In this document: one piece after another, positions 16,603 to 24,788 of the stretch
Numbering within the stretch: position 1 is the stretch's first letter
Layout of the letters: the number at the start of each line of letters is the position of its first letter
NCBI RefSeq assembly: GCF_039655865.1
Contig: NZ_JBBYXL010000002.1
Span: 124,001 to 188,000, forward strand
Source: Prosthecobacter sp. SYSU 5D2
Lineage (GTDB): Bacteria; Verrucomicrobiota; Verrucomicrobiia; Verrucomicrobiales; Verrucomicrobiaceae
DNA length: 64,000 nt
Reading direction: 5' to 3'
Program-made: the position numbers and the translations under genes
The notes under the pieces: model-generated
Database searches by the model: none
Told to the model about the DNA's origin: nothing
The model's input: only the letters and a program-made list of their open reading frames with translations

Positions 16603-17646
16603 TTATTTGAGTCCCATCAAGTGCTTCATGATGTACAATTCTAACGCTTCGTAGTCGCGGGCGTCGCGGAACTGCTGGATGAGGTTGTTGTCCACGGTGC
16701 GGACTTTTTCCAGGACGTGGAGGAAAAGCTCGCGGCTGTTACTGAGGTGGGCGGTGACGGGGCAGCCGCGCTGGGTGCGCATGGCCTTGATGTCCAGGCC
16801 GATGAACTCGCCACGCTGGCCGTAGCCGGCTTCTTCAAGCACACGGACCTGGTTGAAAGCGACGCGCAGATTGGCTCCGCCGAAGTTTTTGTCCTGATCG
16901 TATTTCAGGCCGTTCTGGTCATTGAGATGGACGCTGCCCAGCTTGTCATGGGCGAGAGCAAAGGCCATTTCATCGCTGGGGTCGAGGCCAGCAAGGAGGG
17001 CGTGGGCGCTTTCGATGAGGCCCTTGACGCGCTTGTGGTCGCTGGAGGCGAAAGACAGGGCGATGGCATGGCCAATGGTGGGCACGTAGGCCTGGTCGGT
17101 CGGCTCATTGGGCTTTGGCTCGATCCAGATTTCGATCTCCTTGTCGTAGTCCAGCATGGCGTTCACGGTTTCCAAAATGCGCTGGTAGGCGAGGCGGGCA
17201 TCTTTGGCTTCGCGGATGTAGGTGCCTTCGCGGGAGAGCCAGAGGACGATGGCTTTGCAATCCAGGGCGCGGGCGATATCAATGCACTTCTTGGTGCGAT
17301 CCCAGGCATACTGGCGGTCGGAGGCGCTGTTGGAAGTGTAAGCGCCATCGGTGGTCTGCTCGGCAAACCACAGGCGCGGGGCGACGAACTCAGGGATAAG
17401 GCCCTGGTTGGCCAGCATGGTCTTCACCTCGGTAGCTTTTTCCGTGAGCTGCGCGGGGGTGAAACCGTCCATGCCGGGGACGACATCGTCGTCGTGGAAC
17501 TGCACGCCTTCAAAGCCCAGCGGGCGGTAAAGAGCGTATTTTTCCTCATGCGGGAAAACGGGGCGGACTTCGGTGCCGAAGGGGTCTGCGCCTTCGCTGA
17601 TGTTCCAGGGGCCAAAAGAAAAACGGTAGTCGGTTGGAGTGCTCAT
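16603..17646 (-). CDS. Xylose isomerase-like TIM-barrel enzyme with altered metal ligand
   Basis: The start at MSTPTDY is preceded by AAAGGA at good spacing; the open frame extends further upstream without support. The 347-residue protein aligns along its length with class I (Streptomyces-type) D-xylose isomerase: FHDDD with catalytic H51, EPKPNEP with E176 and K178, IESAHAL with E212 and H215, and KYDQD with D250 and D252, all five residues offset from the Streptomyces numbering. The ligand equivalent to Asp245 is H240 (SVHLN in place of HIDLN). This enzyme therefore likely isomerises an aldose but perhaps not xylose, consistent with neighbours (PfkB kinase, aldolase) that are not a xylose pathway. 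Confidence 0.8.
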   Translation of the reverse strand: MSTPTDYRFSFGPWNISEGADPFGTEVRPVFPHEEKYALYRPLGFEGVQFHDDDVVPGMDGFTPAQLTEKATEVKTMLANQGLIPEFVAPRLWFAEQTTDGAYTSNSASDRQYAWDRTKKCIDIARALDCKAIVLWLSREGTYIREAKDARLAYQRILETVNAMLDYDKEIEIWIEPKPNEPTDQAYVPTIGHAIALSFASSDHKRVKGLIESAHALLAGLDPSDEMAFALAHDKLGSVHLNDQNGLKYDQDKNFGGANLRVAFNQVRVLEEAGYGQRGEFIGLDIKAMRTQRGCPVTAHLSNSRELFLHVLEKVRTVDNNLIQQFRDARDYEALELYIMKHLMGLK

Positions 17647-17750
17647 GCGGTGTCCTTTGTAACGGCTTTGGGTGGCGGGCGCTACGTGTGCCGTCTCGAA
17701 AACTGGCACTATCATCTCATTCAGCTTTGGAAATGGGGTGAAAAGGTGCT

Positions 17751-18656
17751 ATGAAAGTGGTCATGCAGGTGGAGCGCGAGCAGATCCAGATACCCAGCGG
17801 GCACTCTTTCCGGGTGCTGCGCTGGTCGCGCTCTCTGCGGGAGGTGGAGTGCGTGCTGGGGCCAGACATGGCGGAGCGGGTGACGGGGGAGGGCACGCAC
17901 TGGCACTTTCATGTGGAAATGGAGCTGACGCTTTTCACCTCGGGCGAGGGCACGAGGTTTGTGGGGGATCACATCGGCGCTTTTGCGCCCGGAGATCTGG
18001 TTCTGCTGGGGGAGCGGCTGCCGCATTACTGGCATACGCGGCAGGCTTCCAGCGGCATCTCCGTGCAGTGGTACTTTCCGTTAGGCCATGCCTTCTGGTC
18101 CTTTCCGGAGACGGCGGCGCTGGCGGAGGTTTTTCGCCAAGCCGGTCAGGGGCTGCACCTGCGCGGGCAGACGGCAGAGGCCATCTCCGGCTGGCTGCAG
18201 GAGATGACGCAGGCGGACGGGCTGCAACAACTGGCGCTGCTGCTGCGCATTCTTTCCAGCATCCGGCAGGCCTCGGCAGCGGAGCACCGGCCGCTTTCAG
18301 GGCGCTCCTTTGCCCTGGCGGCGGAGTCGCATTACCAGCAGGCCATTGCCAAAGCGGTACGTCATCTGGTGGCGCATTACCGCGAGGAAGTACGGCTGGA
18401 GGAGGTCTTAAAACTCACGCACCTGAGCCGTCCCACCTTCGCCCGCCAGTTCAAGAAACACTCCGGGCGGACCATGAGCGAGTTCCTCAATCACCTGCGC
18501 CTCCAGGCCGCCTGCCGCGAGCTGGTGGAAAGCGACCGCAGCGTGCTGGAGATCGCCCTGCGCTGCGGCTTCACCCAGGTATCGTTTTTTAACCGCCTGT
18601 TCCGCCGGGTGATGAAGTGCAGCCCGACGGATTACCGAGCGGGAAGGAAGGGGTGA
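17751..18656 (+). CDS. AraC-family transcriptional regulator
   Basis: A 301-residue regulator with an N-terminal cupin sensor domain (HWHFHVEMELTLFTSGEG with ERLPHYWH later, about 45-110) and a C-terminal double helix-turn-helix (about 200-297; RPTFARQFKKHSGRTMSEFLN then LEIALRCGFTQVSFFNRLFRR). It acts as a sugar-responsive activator. It is divergent from the isomerase operon with a shared 104-base promoter region, so that operon is its most likely target. Confidence 0.88.
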   Translation: MKVVMQVEREQIQIPSGHSFRVLRWSRSLREVECVLGPDMAERVTGEGTHWHFHVEMELTLFTSGEGTRFVGDHIGAFAPGDLVLLGERLPHYWHTRQASSGISVQWYFPLGHAFWSFPETAALAEVFRQAGQGLHLRGQTAEAISGWLQEMTQADGLQQLALLLRILSSIRQASAAEHRPLSGRSFALAAESHYQQAIAKAVRHLVAHYREEVRLEEVLKLTHLSRPTFARQFKKHSGRTMSEFLNHLRLQAACRELVESDRSVLEIALRCGFTQVSFFNRLFRRVMKCSPTDYRAGRKG

Positions 18657-18695
18657 GGCGAAACAGCCACACCAAGGCAGATCTTTCTCAGAGGA

Positions 18696-20027
18696 TTAAG
18701 GCCGCGCGAAACGGCCATACCACTGATCATCCTTGTCCAGCCACCGGTCGAGCCACGCGAAGGTGTATTGCCGGGCGACGGGGGGGAAACTGTGGCCGCC
18801 GGGGTAGGAGAACCAGCCGAAGCAGTCGCCGGCACCGATTTTGCGGAGGTCCTTTTCCATTTGTTCCGGGGAGATGTCGTAGCGTTCCTTGTAGTAGCTC
18901 AAGGTTTTCGCATAACTTTTCAGGTTGCGGCGGGCCTCCATCACGCTGGGCAGACCGGGCGCATCTTTCCAGTCGCGATAGACCTTGGCCACGGAGAGGC
19001 ATTTGTCCAAAAGGCTGCGGCGGTTGTAAAACTCCCACTCGCTGGACAGGATGAGCAGGGGACGCGGAGCCACGAGCATCATCAATTCATCAAAATCCGC
19101 CGGCACCGGCAGTTTTGGATCATCCACGTAGGGCCGGAACTTTTTGATGTAGATGTACCTTCCCTTGCTGCGGGACCAGGTTTCGGTCGGGCGGTGCCAG
19201 TCGAGCACGCCGCCGATGTTGACGGTGGCGGCAAGGCGGGGTTCAAAGGCGCCGGCGAAGACGGAGGTGTGACCGCCAAGGGACAGGCCAATACAGCCGA
19301 TGTGCTTGGGGTCAATGAAGTCGAGCGTTTCCAGGAAGTCCACGCTGCGCATGATGTCCCAGGTGTTCTTGCCCACCATGGACCACTCAGGGTGACGTTT
19401 GTAAAAAGGGCGGGTTTCATTGACCTCCTCGCCAGGTTCCACACGCTCGCCATCGGTGAGCAGATCTATGCTCAAAGTGACGTAACCGTGGCGGGCCAGA
19501 TGCAGGCCGTAGGAACGGCCTCCCTCGGTGGTATCCGGCGGGTCCACGGCTGTGCGACCGGAGAGGCCGATGGTGGCGTCTTTGCCGGAACCCAGCGTCG
19601 TGCTGTGGATGCAGATCATGGCCGGTGAAGGTTGTTTGCGGGCGCTCTCCGGCACGAGCAGCCAGCCGGTGACCCGGTCGTTGGCTTCGGTTTGAAAGCT
19701 CACATGATAGCGCTGGATGCCGTCTTTCTCCTCCGCGATTTGCTGCTTCAATACGGCGAGCTGTTGCGGGGTCAGTCGCTCGGACGGGCAGCCCGGTTCC
19801 AGGGTGACCTGCTTCATGATGGGTTTGAGCGAAGGGATCTCCGTGGGAAAGTCGCCCAGCAGATCCAGCCAGGCGCGCTCGATTTGCTGCCGCTTTTCAG
19901 GCCAGGAGCCGGTCCGTTTGGGTGCCTGGGCTTGGACTGGTGATGCGGTCACCAGTGCGGCCCCGGCCAGAGCGATGACTGCATAGATGAGTTGGGCACA
20001 GCGAGGAAGTTGAGCTAACAAGCGCAT
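18696..20027 (-). CDS. Exported alpha/beta hydrolase (dienelactone hydrolase/acetyl xylan esterase-like)
   Basis: I choose the start at MRLLAQLPRC, which begins a signal peptide (TM-like stretch YAVIALAGAALVTASPVQAQA); an earlier in-frame start would overlap the upstream gene. The 443-residue protein has the nucleophile elbow GLSLGGHT, an oxyanion-type region and a terminal GGHSFPP that supplies the histidine. It resembles the large exported esterases common in this phylum, which deacylate plant or algal polysaccharides. It is 60 bases downstream of another exported protein on the same strand. Confidence 0.82.
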   Translation of the reverse strand: MRLLAQLPRCAQLIYAVIALAGAALVTASPVQAQAPKRTGSWPEKRQQIERAWLDLLGDFPTEIPSLKPIMKQVTLEPGCPSERLTPQQLAVLKQQIAEEKDGIQRYHVSFQTEANDRVTGWLLVPESARKQPSPAMICIHSTTLGSGKDATIGLSGRTAVDPPDTTEGGRSYGLHLARHGYVTLSIDLLTDGERVEPGEEVNETRPFYKRHPEWSMVGKNTWDIMRSVDFLETLDFIDPKHIGCIGLSLGGHTSVFAGAFEPRLAATVNIGGVLDWHRPTETWSRSKGRYIYIKKFRPYVDDPKLPVPADFDELMMLVAPRPLLILSSEWEFYNRRSLLDKCLSVAKVYRDWKDAPGLPSVMEARRNLKSYAKTLSYYKERYDISPEQMEKDLRKIGAGDCFGWFSYPGGHSFPPVARQYTFAWLDRWLDKDDQWYGRFARP

Positions 20028-20086
20028 AATCAATTGAGGTGTCGTTTGGCAGTGTCTTACGGTATCAGTCCCCGAGGCCGGGGAGA

Positions 20087-21565
20087 TCAAGGTGCGAACC
20101 AAAACGAAAACACATCGGCATCCTTTAACTGCCAGCGCAGGCGCACAGGCTGGCCAGCGAGGACGCTGAGGTCCTTGCCAGATGTCCAGGAGATCACGCG
20201 GTCAATGTCATCGTAGCTGATGGCCTGGCAGTCGGCGAGGGTGAAACCGGGGATGGGCAGACCCTTGGCGTCCTGGATTTCCACAGCGACATGGCCGGCG
20301 ACGCCGGTGGAGAGATTGAGGTGCAAATGCTTGCCTGTGAAAGTGATGGGCTGGGTGGTCATCTCGCCGGTTTCATACCCGGCATGCAGGGAACCGAATC
20401 CATCAAGGCGCATCGTGTAGCGCTGGAGCAGAGCGGTGCTTTGGCCGTAGTGCCGCTCGATGAACGTGGACATCTCGGACTTGCCGGTGCGCAGGATGCC
20501 GCAGGCGGGGTAGTTGGTGCGGCTGGTCCAGTTGCGAAAATGCAGGCCGGGGCGCACCCAGCCTTCCATGAAGCTGCGGTTGTATTCCGTGCTGCCAGCG
20601 CGGCTGGTCATCAGTACGGCTTCGGAAGTGTCCTGGATGAGCGAAGCATAAGCCTTGGTGTCCTCGGCGAGATACTTTTTCGCCTGGTCATCCAGACTGC
20701 TTTTCTTGTGCATGAAGCGCGCGGCGGTGGCGATGTAGAGGTGCGGCGCATTGAAGTAAGGCGTGGTCTGGCTGATATAAATCTGGTCCTCCAGGGGCTG
20801 GTCGCTGGTCATCTGCACGGCGTCCGTCCAGGTGAGGTAGTCCTGGCTGGTGGCGCGGCTCACCCAGCGGACGTTTTTCGGTTTGCCCTTCGCATCCTTT
20901 TCCACACCGGGGACAAAGACACGAAAGTAGGCCACATAGCATTGCTCCACCTCGGACCAAAAGGAGACGTTTTGGGAGTCGAAGGCACCTTTGGTGATGA
21001 CCGGCTCCTCGCGCATCTTTTTCCAGTGGATGCCATCGCCGGAGGTAAAGGCGGCCAGCCCTCCATGCTTGCCGCCCAGGCCGGCCAGGGTCTTGTAACG
21101 CTGGTCCGCAGGCACACCGGGCCGCTTGTCCAGAAAGGGGGCGAAGTTGTGGGTGTAGGGAGCGGTGTGGGCCAGGATGATGTTGTTGTCCTTGCTGCCA
21201 TTGGCCTCATGCAGGCCCAGCTTCGGCTTGGTCCAGGTGATGCCGTTTTCGGATTCCGCATAGCAGGTGACCTCGCCATCCGTGCCATCGCGGAAGCCGG
21301 CATTGCCGCGATAGTACATGCGGTATTTTTTCAGCTCTTCATCGTGCAGAACCGTGATGTAAGCGCTGAACCTCCCCTCCCAAGGCTGGTCAAATTTCAC
21401 CGCCACTCCAGCCGGCACCGGAGCATGCATCTTCAGCGTGGTGCCTTTCATTTCCTCAACGAGGAGCTTGTCCACAAACAGCTCCCGGCGTGAACCCAGG
21501 GCAATGGGATCCGCCGCGAGAGTGAGACTGGTGGCCAGGATGAGGAGCAGGGCTGGGAAGCGCAT
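20087..21565 (-). CDS. Exported five-bladed-propeller glycosidase-like protein
   Basis: A 492-residue protein with a signal peptide (residues 1-17, LATSLTLAAD). The body has repeated beta-propeller strands with GH32/GH43-like features such as SENGITWTKPKLG, TSGDGIHWKKM and FDSQNVSFWSEVEQCYVAYFR, which resemble blades placed at intervals. It probably hydrolyses or binds a glycan outside the cytoplasm. I recognise the fold class but not a specific family, and catalytic acids cannot be assigned. It is the first gene of a two-gene minus-strand unit with the hydrolase. Confidence 0.65.
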   Translation of the reverse strand: MRFPALLLILATSLTLAADPIALGSRRELFVDKLLVEEMKGTTLKMHAPVPAGVAVKFDQPWEGRFSAYITVLHDEELKKYRMYYRGNAGFRDGTDGEVTCYAESENGITWTKPKLGLHEANGSKDNNIILAHTAPYTHNFAPFLDKRPGVPADQRYKTLAGLGGKHGGLAAFTSGDGIHWKKMREEPVITKGAFDSQNVSFWSEVEQCYVAYFRVFVPGVEKDAKGKPKNVRWVSRATSQDYLTWTDAVQMTSDQPLEDQIYISQTTPYFNAPHLYIATAARFMHKKSSLDDQAKKYLAEDTKAYASLIQDTSEAVLMTSRAGSTEYNRSFMEGWVRPGLHFRNWTSRTNYPACGILRTGKSEMSTFIERHYGQSTALLQRYTMRLDGFGSLHAGYETGEMTTQPITFTGKHLHLNLSTGVAGHVAVEIQDAKGLPIPGFTLADCQAISYDDIDRVISWTSGKDLSVLAGQPVRLRWQLKDADVFSFWFAP

Positions 21566-21647
21566 GGGACCTTTACAGGGTGAGAGGGGACTTTTTTGCA
21601 GGATGAAGCCACTTGTCTGCTGGTGTCATGGAGAGACCAGGGTAGCT

Positions 21648-21762
21648 CGGATTCACCGCAGAGGGGCGGAGAGGCAGAGGGAGTAGATCATTCAGTTGGA
21701 TGGGATTGGAAACTCAGGCGTTCTTTGCATCATTGCTCCTCTGCCCCTCTGCGGATAAATCG
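21648..21762. repeat. Imperfect inverted repeat (REP/MITE-like)
   Basis: The left arm ACCGCAGAGGGGCGGAGAGG (about 21655-21674, within 21648-21681) faces a right arm whose reverse complement reads TCCGCAGAGGGGCAGAGGA (21737-21762). The arms flank about 55 bases of AT-richer spacer. CCGCAGAGG-type palindromic units recur as dispersed elements in genomes of this phylum (recalled, not checked). No transposase is present. It lies between two divergent genes. Confidence 0.5.
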
Positions 21763-21859
21763 AATTGCCCAAGAACAGATGCCGGTCAGCCCGGATCTGC
21801 AGAAGTACGGAAGGCGCGGAGACACTTGCAACCCGGCCTCTTTGCCGCCAAGAAGAGGT

Positions 21860-22669
21860 GTGCTGACTGACTATCATAACCATACCCCCCTCTGTCATCA
21901 TGCGGAGGGTGAACCCATCGAGTACGCGCGTCATGCGGAGAGCATCGGGCTGGCAGAGATCGGGCTTTCGGACCACAATCCGGTGCAGGGGCATCTGGAT
22001 GACTGGAGGATGGCGCTGGGAGATCTGCCGCGTTACTTGGAGATGGTGGAAGAGGCGCGGCAGGGCGTGGGCATCCCGGTGCGGCTGGCGCTGGAGTGCG
22101 ACTATCTGGAAGGACGCGAGGCCTGGACGGATGAGACGGCGGGGATGGCCCGCTGGGATTATCTCATCGGCAGTGTGCATTACCTCCAAGAGGATCTGGC
22201 AGTGGATGATCCGAAGTATATGAACCACTTCAAGACGCCGACCGAGATCGAGCAGATGTGGAAGCTGTACTGGAGGCTGTATGAAAAAATGATCCGCACG
22301 CGGCAGTATGATTTCCATGCGCACCCGGATCTGGCCAAGCGATTCGGCGCGCTGCCCGCAGGAGATCTGCGGCCTTATTATGAGCCGGTGATCCAGGCCC
22401 TGGTGGATACGAAAGGCATCCTGGAAGTGAGCACGGCCAGCCTGCGGAAAGGCCTGAGCGAATGCTATCCGGCACGGGCGATGCTGGAGATGGCCTTCAG
22501 CGGCGGGGTGCAAATCGTTATCAATTCTGATGCGCACAAGCCCACCGATGTGGGGGCCGATTTTGCCACGGCGCTGGAGCTGGTGCGCAGTGTGGGTTAC
22601 CGCGAGACGGTGCGTTTTCACCAGCGGCAGCGGAGCATTGTTCCCTTGCCGGAGACTTGGCCACTATGA
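21860..22669 (+). CDS. Histidinol-phosphatase family PHP-domain phosphoesterase
   Basis: A PHP-superfamily metal-dependent phosphatase of about 269 residues. The first metal motif DYHNHTPLCHHA is immediately after the chosen GTG start, followed by GLSDHNP, E in LALECDY, GSVHYL, DFHAHPDL and a terminal INSDAHKP, covering the expected HisK/HisJ metal-ligand set. An ATG at 21779 is possible but adds 27 residues without homology and the reading further up enters the inverted repeat, so I prefer 21860; its AGAGG is too close to be a good ribosome site. The stop overlaps the start of folP by four bases (ATGA). Confidence 0.82.
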   Translation: MLTDYHNHTPLCHHAEGEPIEYARHAESIGLAEIGLSDHNPVQGHLDDWRMALGDLPRYLEMVEEARQGVGIPVRLALECDYLEGREAWTDETAGMARWDYLIGSVHYLQEDLAVDDPKYMNHFKTPTEIEQMWKLYWRLYEKMIRTRQYDFHAHPDLAKRFGALPAGDLRPYYEPVIQALVDTKGILEVSTASLRKGLSECYPARAMLEMAFSGGVQIVINSDAHKPTDVGADFATALELVRSVGYRETVRFHQRQRSIVPLPETWPL

Positions 22670-23532
22670 TCTGGAAAGCTCGTGAGCACGTGATTGAGTT
22701 TCCCCGCCGCCCTTTGGTGATGGGGATCGTGAACATCAATGATGACTCGTTTTGTGGCGATGGCACGCTGGATCCTGTCAAGGCGCTGGCCCAGGCGGAA
22801 GCGATGCTGAGTGACGGGGCGGACATCATTGACATCGGTGCCGAGAGCGCACGGACCAACCGTGGCCCCATCAGCGTGGAGGAGGAAATACAACGTTTGC
22901 TGCCTTTCATGGCCGTCTGGCCGGAGCTGGCGGCGAAGATGCAAGAGGCGCCTTGGGACCGTGAGCAACTGTGGCCGCCAATGCTTTCCATCAACACCTG
23001 GCGGCCGGAGGTGATCGCCGCAGTGCTGCCGTATGGGGGCGACCTCATCAATGACATCAGCGCGCTGCCGGATGCGACGAATGCCAGGCTGTGCGCGGAG
23101 CATGGAGCCAGCCTGCTCATCATGCACAGCATCGGCCAGCCGAAGGTGCCGCACACGCATGTTGGGTATGCGGACATTTTGGAGACGATGTCCCAGTTCT
23201 TTAATGAAAAGATCGTGCTGGCGGAAGGGGCAGGGCTGGCTTTGGAGCACTTGATATTGGATCCGGGCATTGACTTCGCCAAACAGCGGGAGGACAACCT
23301 CACGTTGTATCGCCATGCGGACCAGTTGCAAAAATGGGGCCGCCCGGTGCTGCTGCCGGTTTCGCGGAAAACGGTGATCGGCCAGGTGCTGGATCTGCCG
23401 GAGGCGACGGATCGAGATGCGGGCACCGTGGCCTGTATCGCCGCCGGGATGCGGCGCGGGGCGCAGATCTTCCGTGTGCACCATGTGCGTGCGGCAGCGC
23501 AGTCGGTGAAGGTGCTTTGGGGGGTGAGGTGA
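22666..23532 (+). CDS. folP: Dihydropteroate synthase-family protein, divergent
   Basis: A 288-residue TIM-barrel enzyme of the dihydropteroate synthase family: MGIVNINDDSF (pterin-binding, family MGIVNVTPDSF), DIIDIGAESAR (DIGGESTRP), INDISA, LLIMHSI, LDPGIDFAKQ and PVSRKT (GxSRK) appear in the right order. Several conserved positions deviate; notably the SVDT segment reads SINT, replacing an aspartate that contacts pterin. It may be a divergent folate enzyme or a pterin-binding paralogue. It overlaps the phosphatase gene by four bases and so is translationally coupled to it. Confidence 0.75.
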   Translation: MIWKAREHVIEFPRRPLVMGIVNINDDSFCGDGTLDPVKALAQAEAMLSDGADIIDIGAESARTNRGPISVEEEIQRLLPFMAVWPELAAKMQEAPWDREQLWPPMLSINTWRPEVIAAVLPYGGDLINDISALPDATNARLCAEHGASLLIMHSIGQPKVPHTHVGYADILETMSQFFNEKIVLAEGAGLALEHLILDPGIDFAKQREDNLTLYRHADQLQKWGRPVLLPVSRKTVIGQVLDLPEATDRDAGTVACIAAGMRRGAQIFRVHHVRAAAQSVKVLWGVR

Positions 23533-23541
23533 GGTGGAGGA

Positions 23542-23565
23542 AGAGGGGACTTGGCAAGTCCCTCT
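23542..23565. terminator. Hairpin between convergent genes
   Basis: AGAGGG(G)ACTTG faces CAAGTCCCTCT, a stem of 11 base pairs with one bulged G and a tight loop. It lies between the convergent folP and SWIM genes and could end both transcripts, but neither side has a long U-run, so a Rho-independent role is uncertain. Confidence 0.4.
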
Positions 23566-23577
23566 CCTTGATGGGAC

Positions 23578-24279
23578 CTATTCTGCCAGATCAATGCCGA
23601 AGAGGGCGGACAAATCCGTGTCCTTCAGTTCGCCATTATTCTGATTTAGCGAGGCTGCCGATGAGGCGCTGGCGGAGGAGAGCAGATCCGTCTGATCCAC
23701 GCCGCGAAGGGTGAAGAGAAGCTCGGGGCGGGTGTCCAGCAGGACACCCACTCCATAAAGAACGGCGGAGGCGTGTTTGCAGAGGTCGGCGTGGTCCGGG
23801 CAGGAGCAGTCAAAACGGATCTCCGCTGGCCGGGGGAAAAGGCCTGTTTCGGGATCGCTGACAATCTGCAGGAGGCCGTCACCCAGTTTGCCAGTCAGCA
23901 GGTCTAACAAAGAGTTCACCTGGCCCTGGCTTGCCTGGACGATGTCCTGCCAGTGGGCGGGTTCCAGCGGGCGGATGTGGATGAGGGTGTCGTACAGTTC
24001 TCCGCCGGACACCACGGCGCTCACGGTGCCTGGCTCCAGGGTGAGGTCCAGCACCTGGCCCTGACGCAGGTAGCTGCGGCCACGCGGCAGGCGGGCCTCA
24101 TAGTGGGACCAGGTTTCCAGGTTCTGGCACCAGGCCTGGCCCCAGAAGGTCTGGCTCAGCTTGCGGCTTTTTTGCGGAGCCTCCAGCGCCAGCAGCGGCT
24201 CGCCCCGGGCGCGGCGTTTGGCGATCTCGCGCTGCACGCGTTCGCGGCTTTCATTCACTTCTTCCTGGTCCCATGACAT
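23578..24279 (-). CDS. SWIM zinc-finger protein
   Basis: A 233-residue protein with a SWIM motif CxCx(6)CxH (C158, C160, C167, H169 in FDCSCPDHADLCKH), plus the upstream region with FWGQAWCQNLE that characterises the bacterial SWIM-containing family. Such proteins usually accompany an SNF2/RapA-type helicase and bind nucleic acid; no helicase gene is in this window. It is divergent from the sufE-like gene with a 76-base shared promoter region. Confidence 0.85.
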   Translation of the reverse strand: MSWDQEEVNESRERVQREIAKRRARGEPLLALEAPQKSRKLSQTFWGQAWCQNLETWSHYEARLPRGRSYLRQGQVLDLTLEPGTVSAVVSGGELYDTLIHIRPLEPAHWQDIVQASQGQVNSLLDLLTGKLGDGLLQIVSDPETGLFPRPAEIRFDCSCPDHADLCKHASAVLYGVGVLLDTRPELLFTLRGVDQTDLLSSASASSAASLNQNNGELKDTDLSALFGIDLAE

Positions 24280-24355
24280 GGGGCATTTAAAAGCGGCCTT
24301 TTCCAGATGCTAGCGAAACGAGTGGCACCATGGCCCGCGCGGTGGATTTTAGCCC

Positions 24356-24778
24356 ATGCCGCTTCGCGAAAAACAGACCGAACTCATCGCCGACCTCAAC
24401 CTGATCGAAAATGCCCAGGAGCGGCTTTCCGTGCTCAGCTCCTACATTCCTGCCGTGCTTTTGCCGGAGGAACAGCGCACGCCAGACCTGCTGGTCCCCG
24501 GCTGTGTTTCCCGCGTGTGGCTGCATGGGGAACTGCGGGAGGGGCGCTGCCATTTCCGCTGTGCGGCGGAGTCGCCCATGGTGGCGGGATTAGTGGCTCT
24601 TTTGTGTCACCTTTACACGGATTCGGAACCGGCGGAAGTGGTGGCCGTGGAGCCTGAAATCTGGGCCGGATGCTCATTCCATAAGGTTTTGTCGCCCACG
24701 CGGCTGAACGGACTGGCCTCCATGCGCAGCCAGATGCGGGACTGGGCCGCTGCAAGCATGGAGGGTCCGGCGGCGTAG
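24356..24778 (+). CDS. sufE: SufE-family sulfur-acceptor protein
   Basis: A 140-residue protein of typical SufE length. The cysteine that accepts persulfide from SufS is expected at C50 (LVPGCVSRVW), and later residues (FRCAAESPMVAGLVALL) match the conserved SufE core. It enhances cysteine desulfurase during iron-sulfur cluster assembly in the cytoplasm. No sufS, sufB, sufC or sufD is nearby, so it is an orphan copy. It ends ten bases before the Gfo/Idh/MocA gene on the same strand. Confidence 0.88.
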   Translation: MPLREKQTELIADLNLIENAQERLSVLSSYIPAVLLPEEQRTPDLLVPGCVSRVWLHGELREGRCHFRCAAESPMVAGLVALLCHLYTDSEPAEVVAVEPEIWAGCSFHKVLSPTRLNGLASMRSQMRDWAAASMEGPAA

Positions 24779-24788
24779 TGGTGAGCCT

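Noticed and set aside
21596..21859. N-terminal extension of the PHP phosphatase gene up to 21596
   Set aside because: The extension reads through the inverted repeat and has no similarity to the family, which starts near the DYHNH motif.
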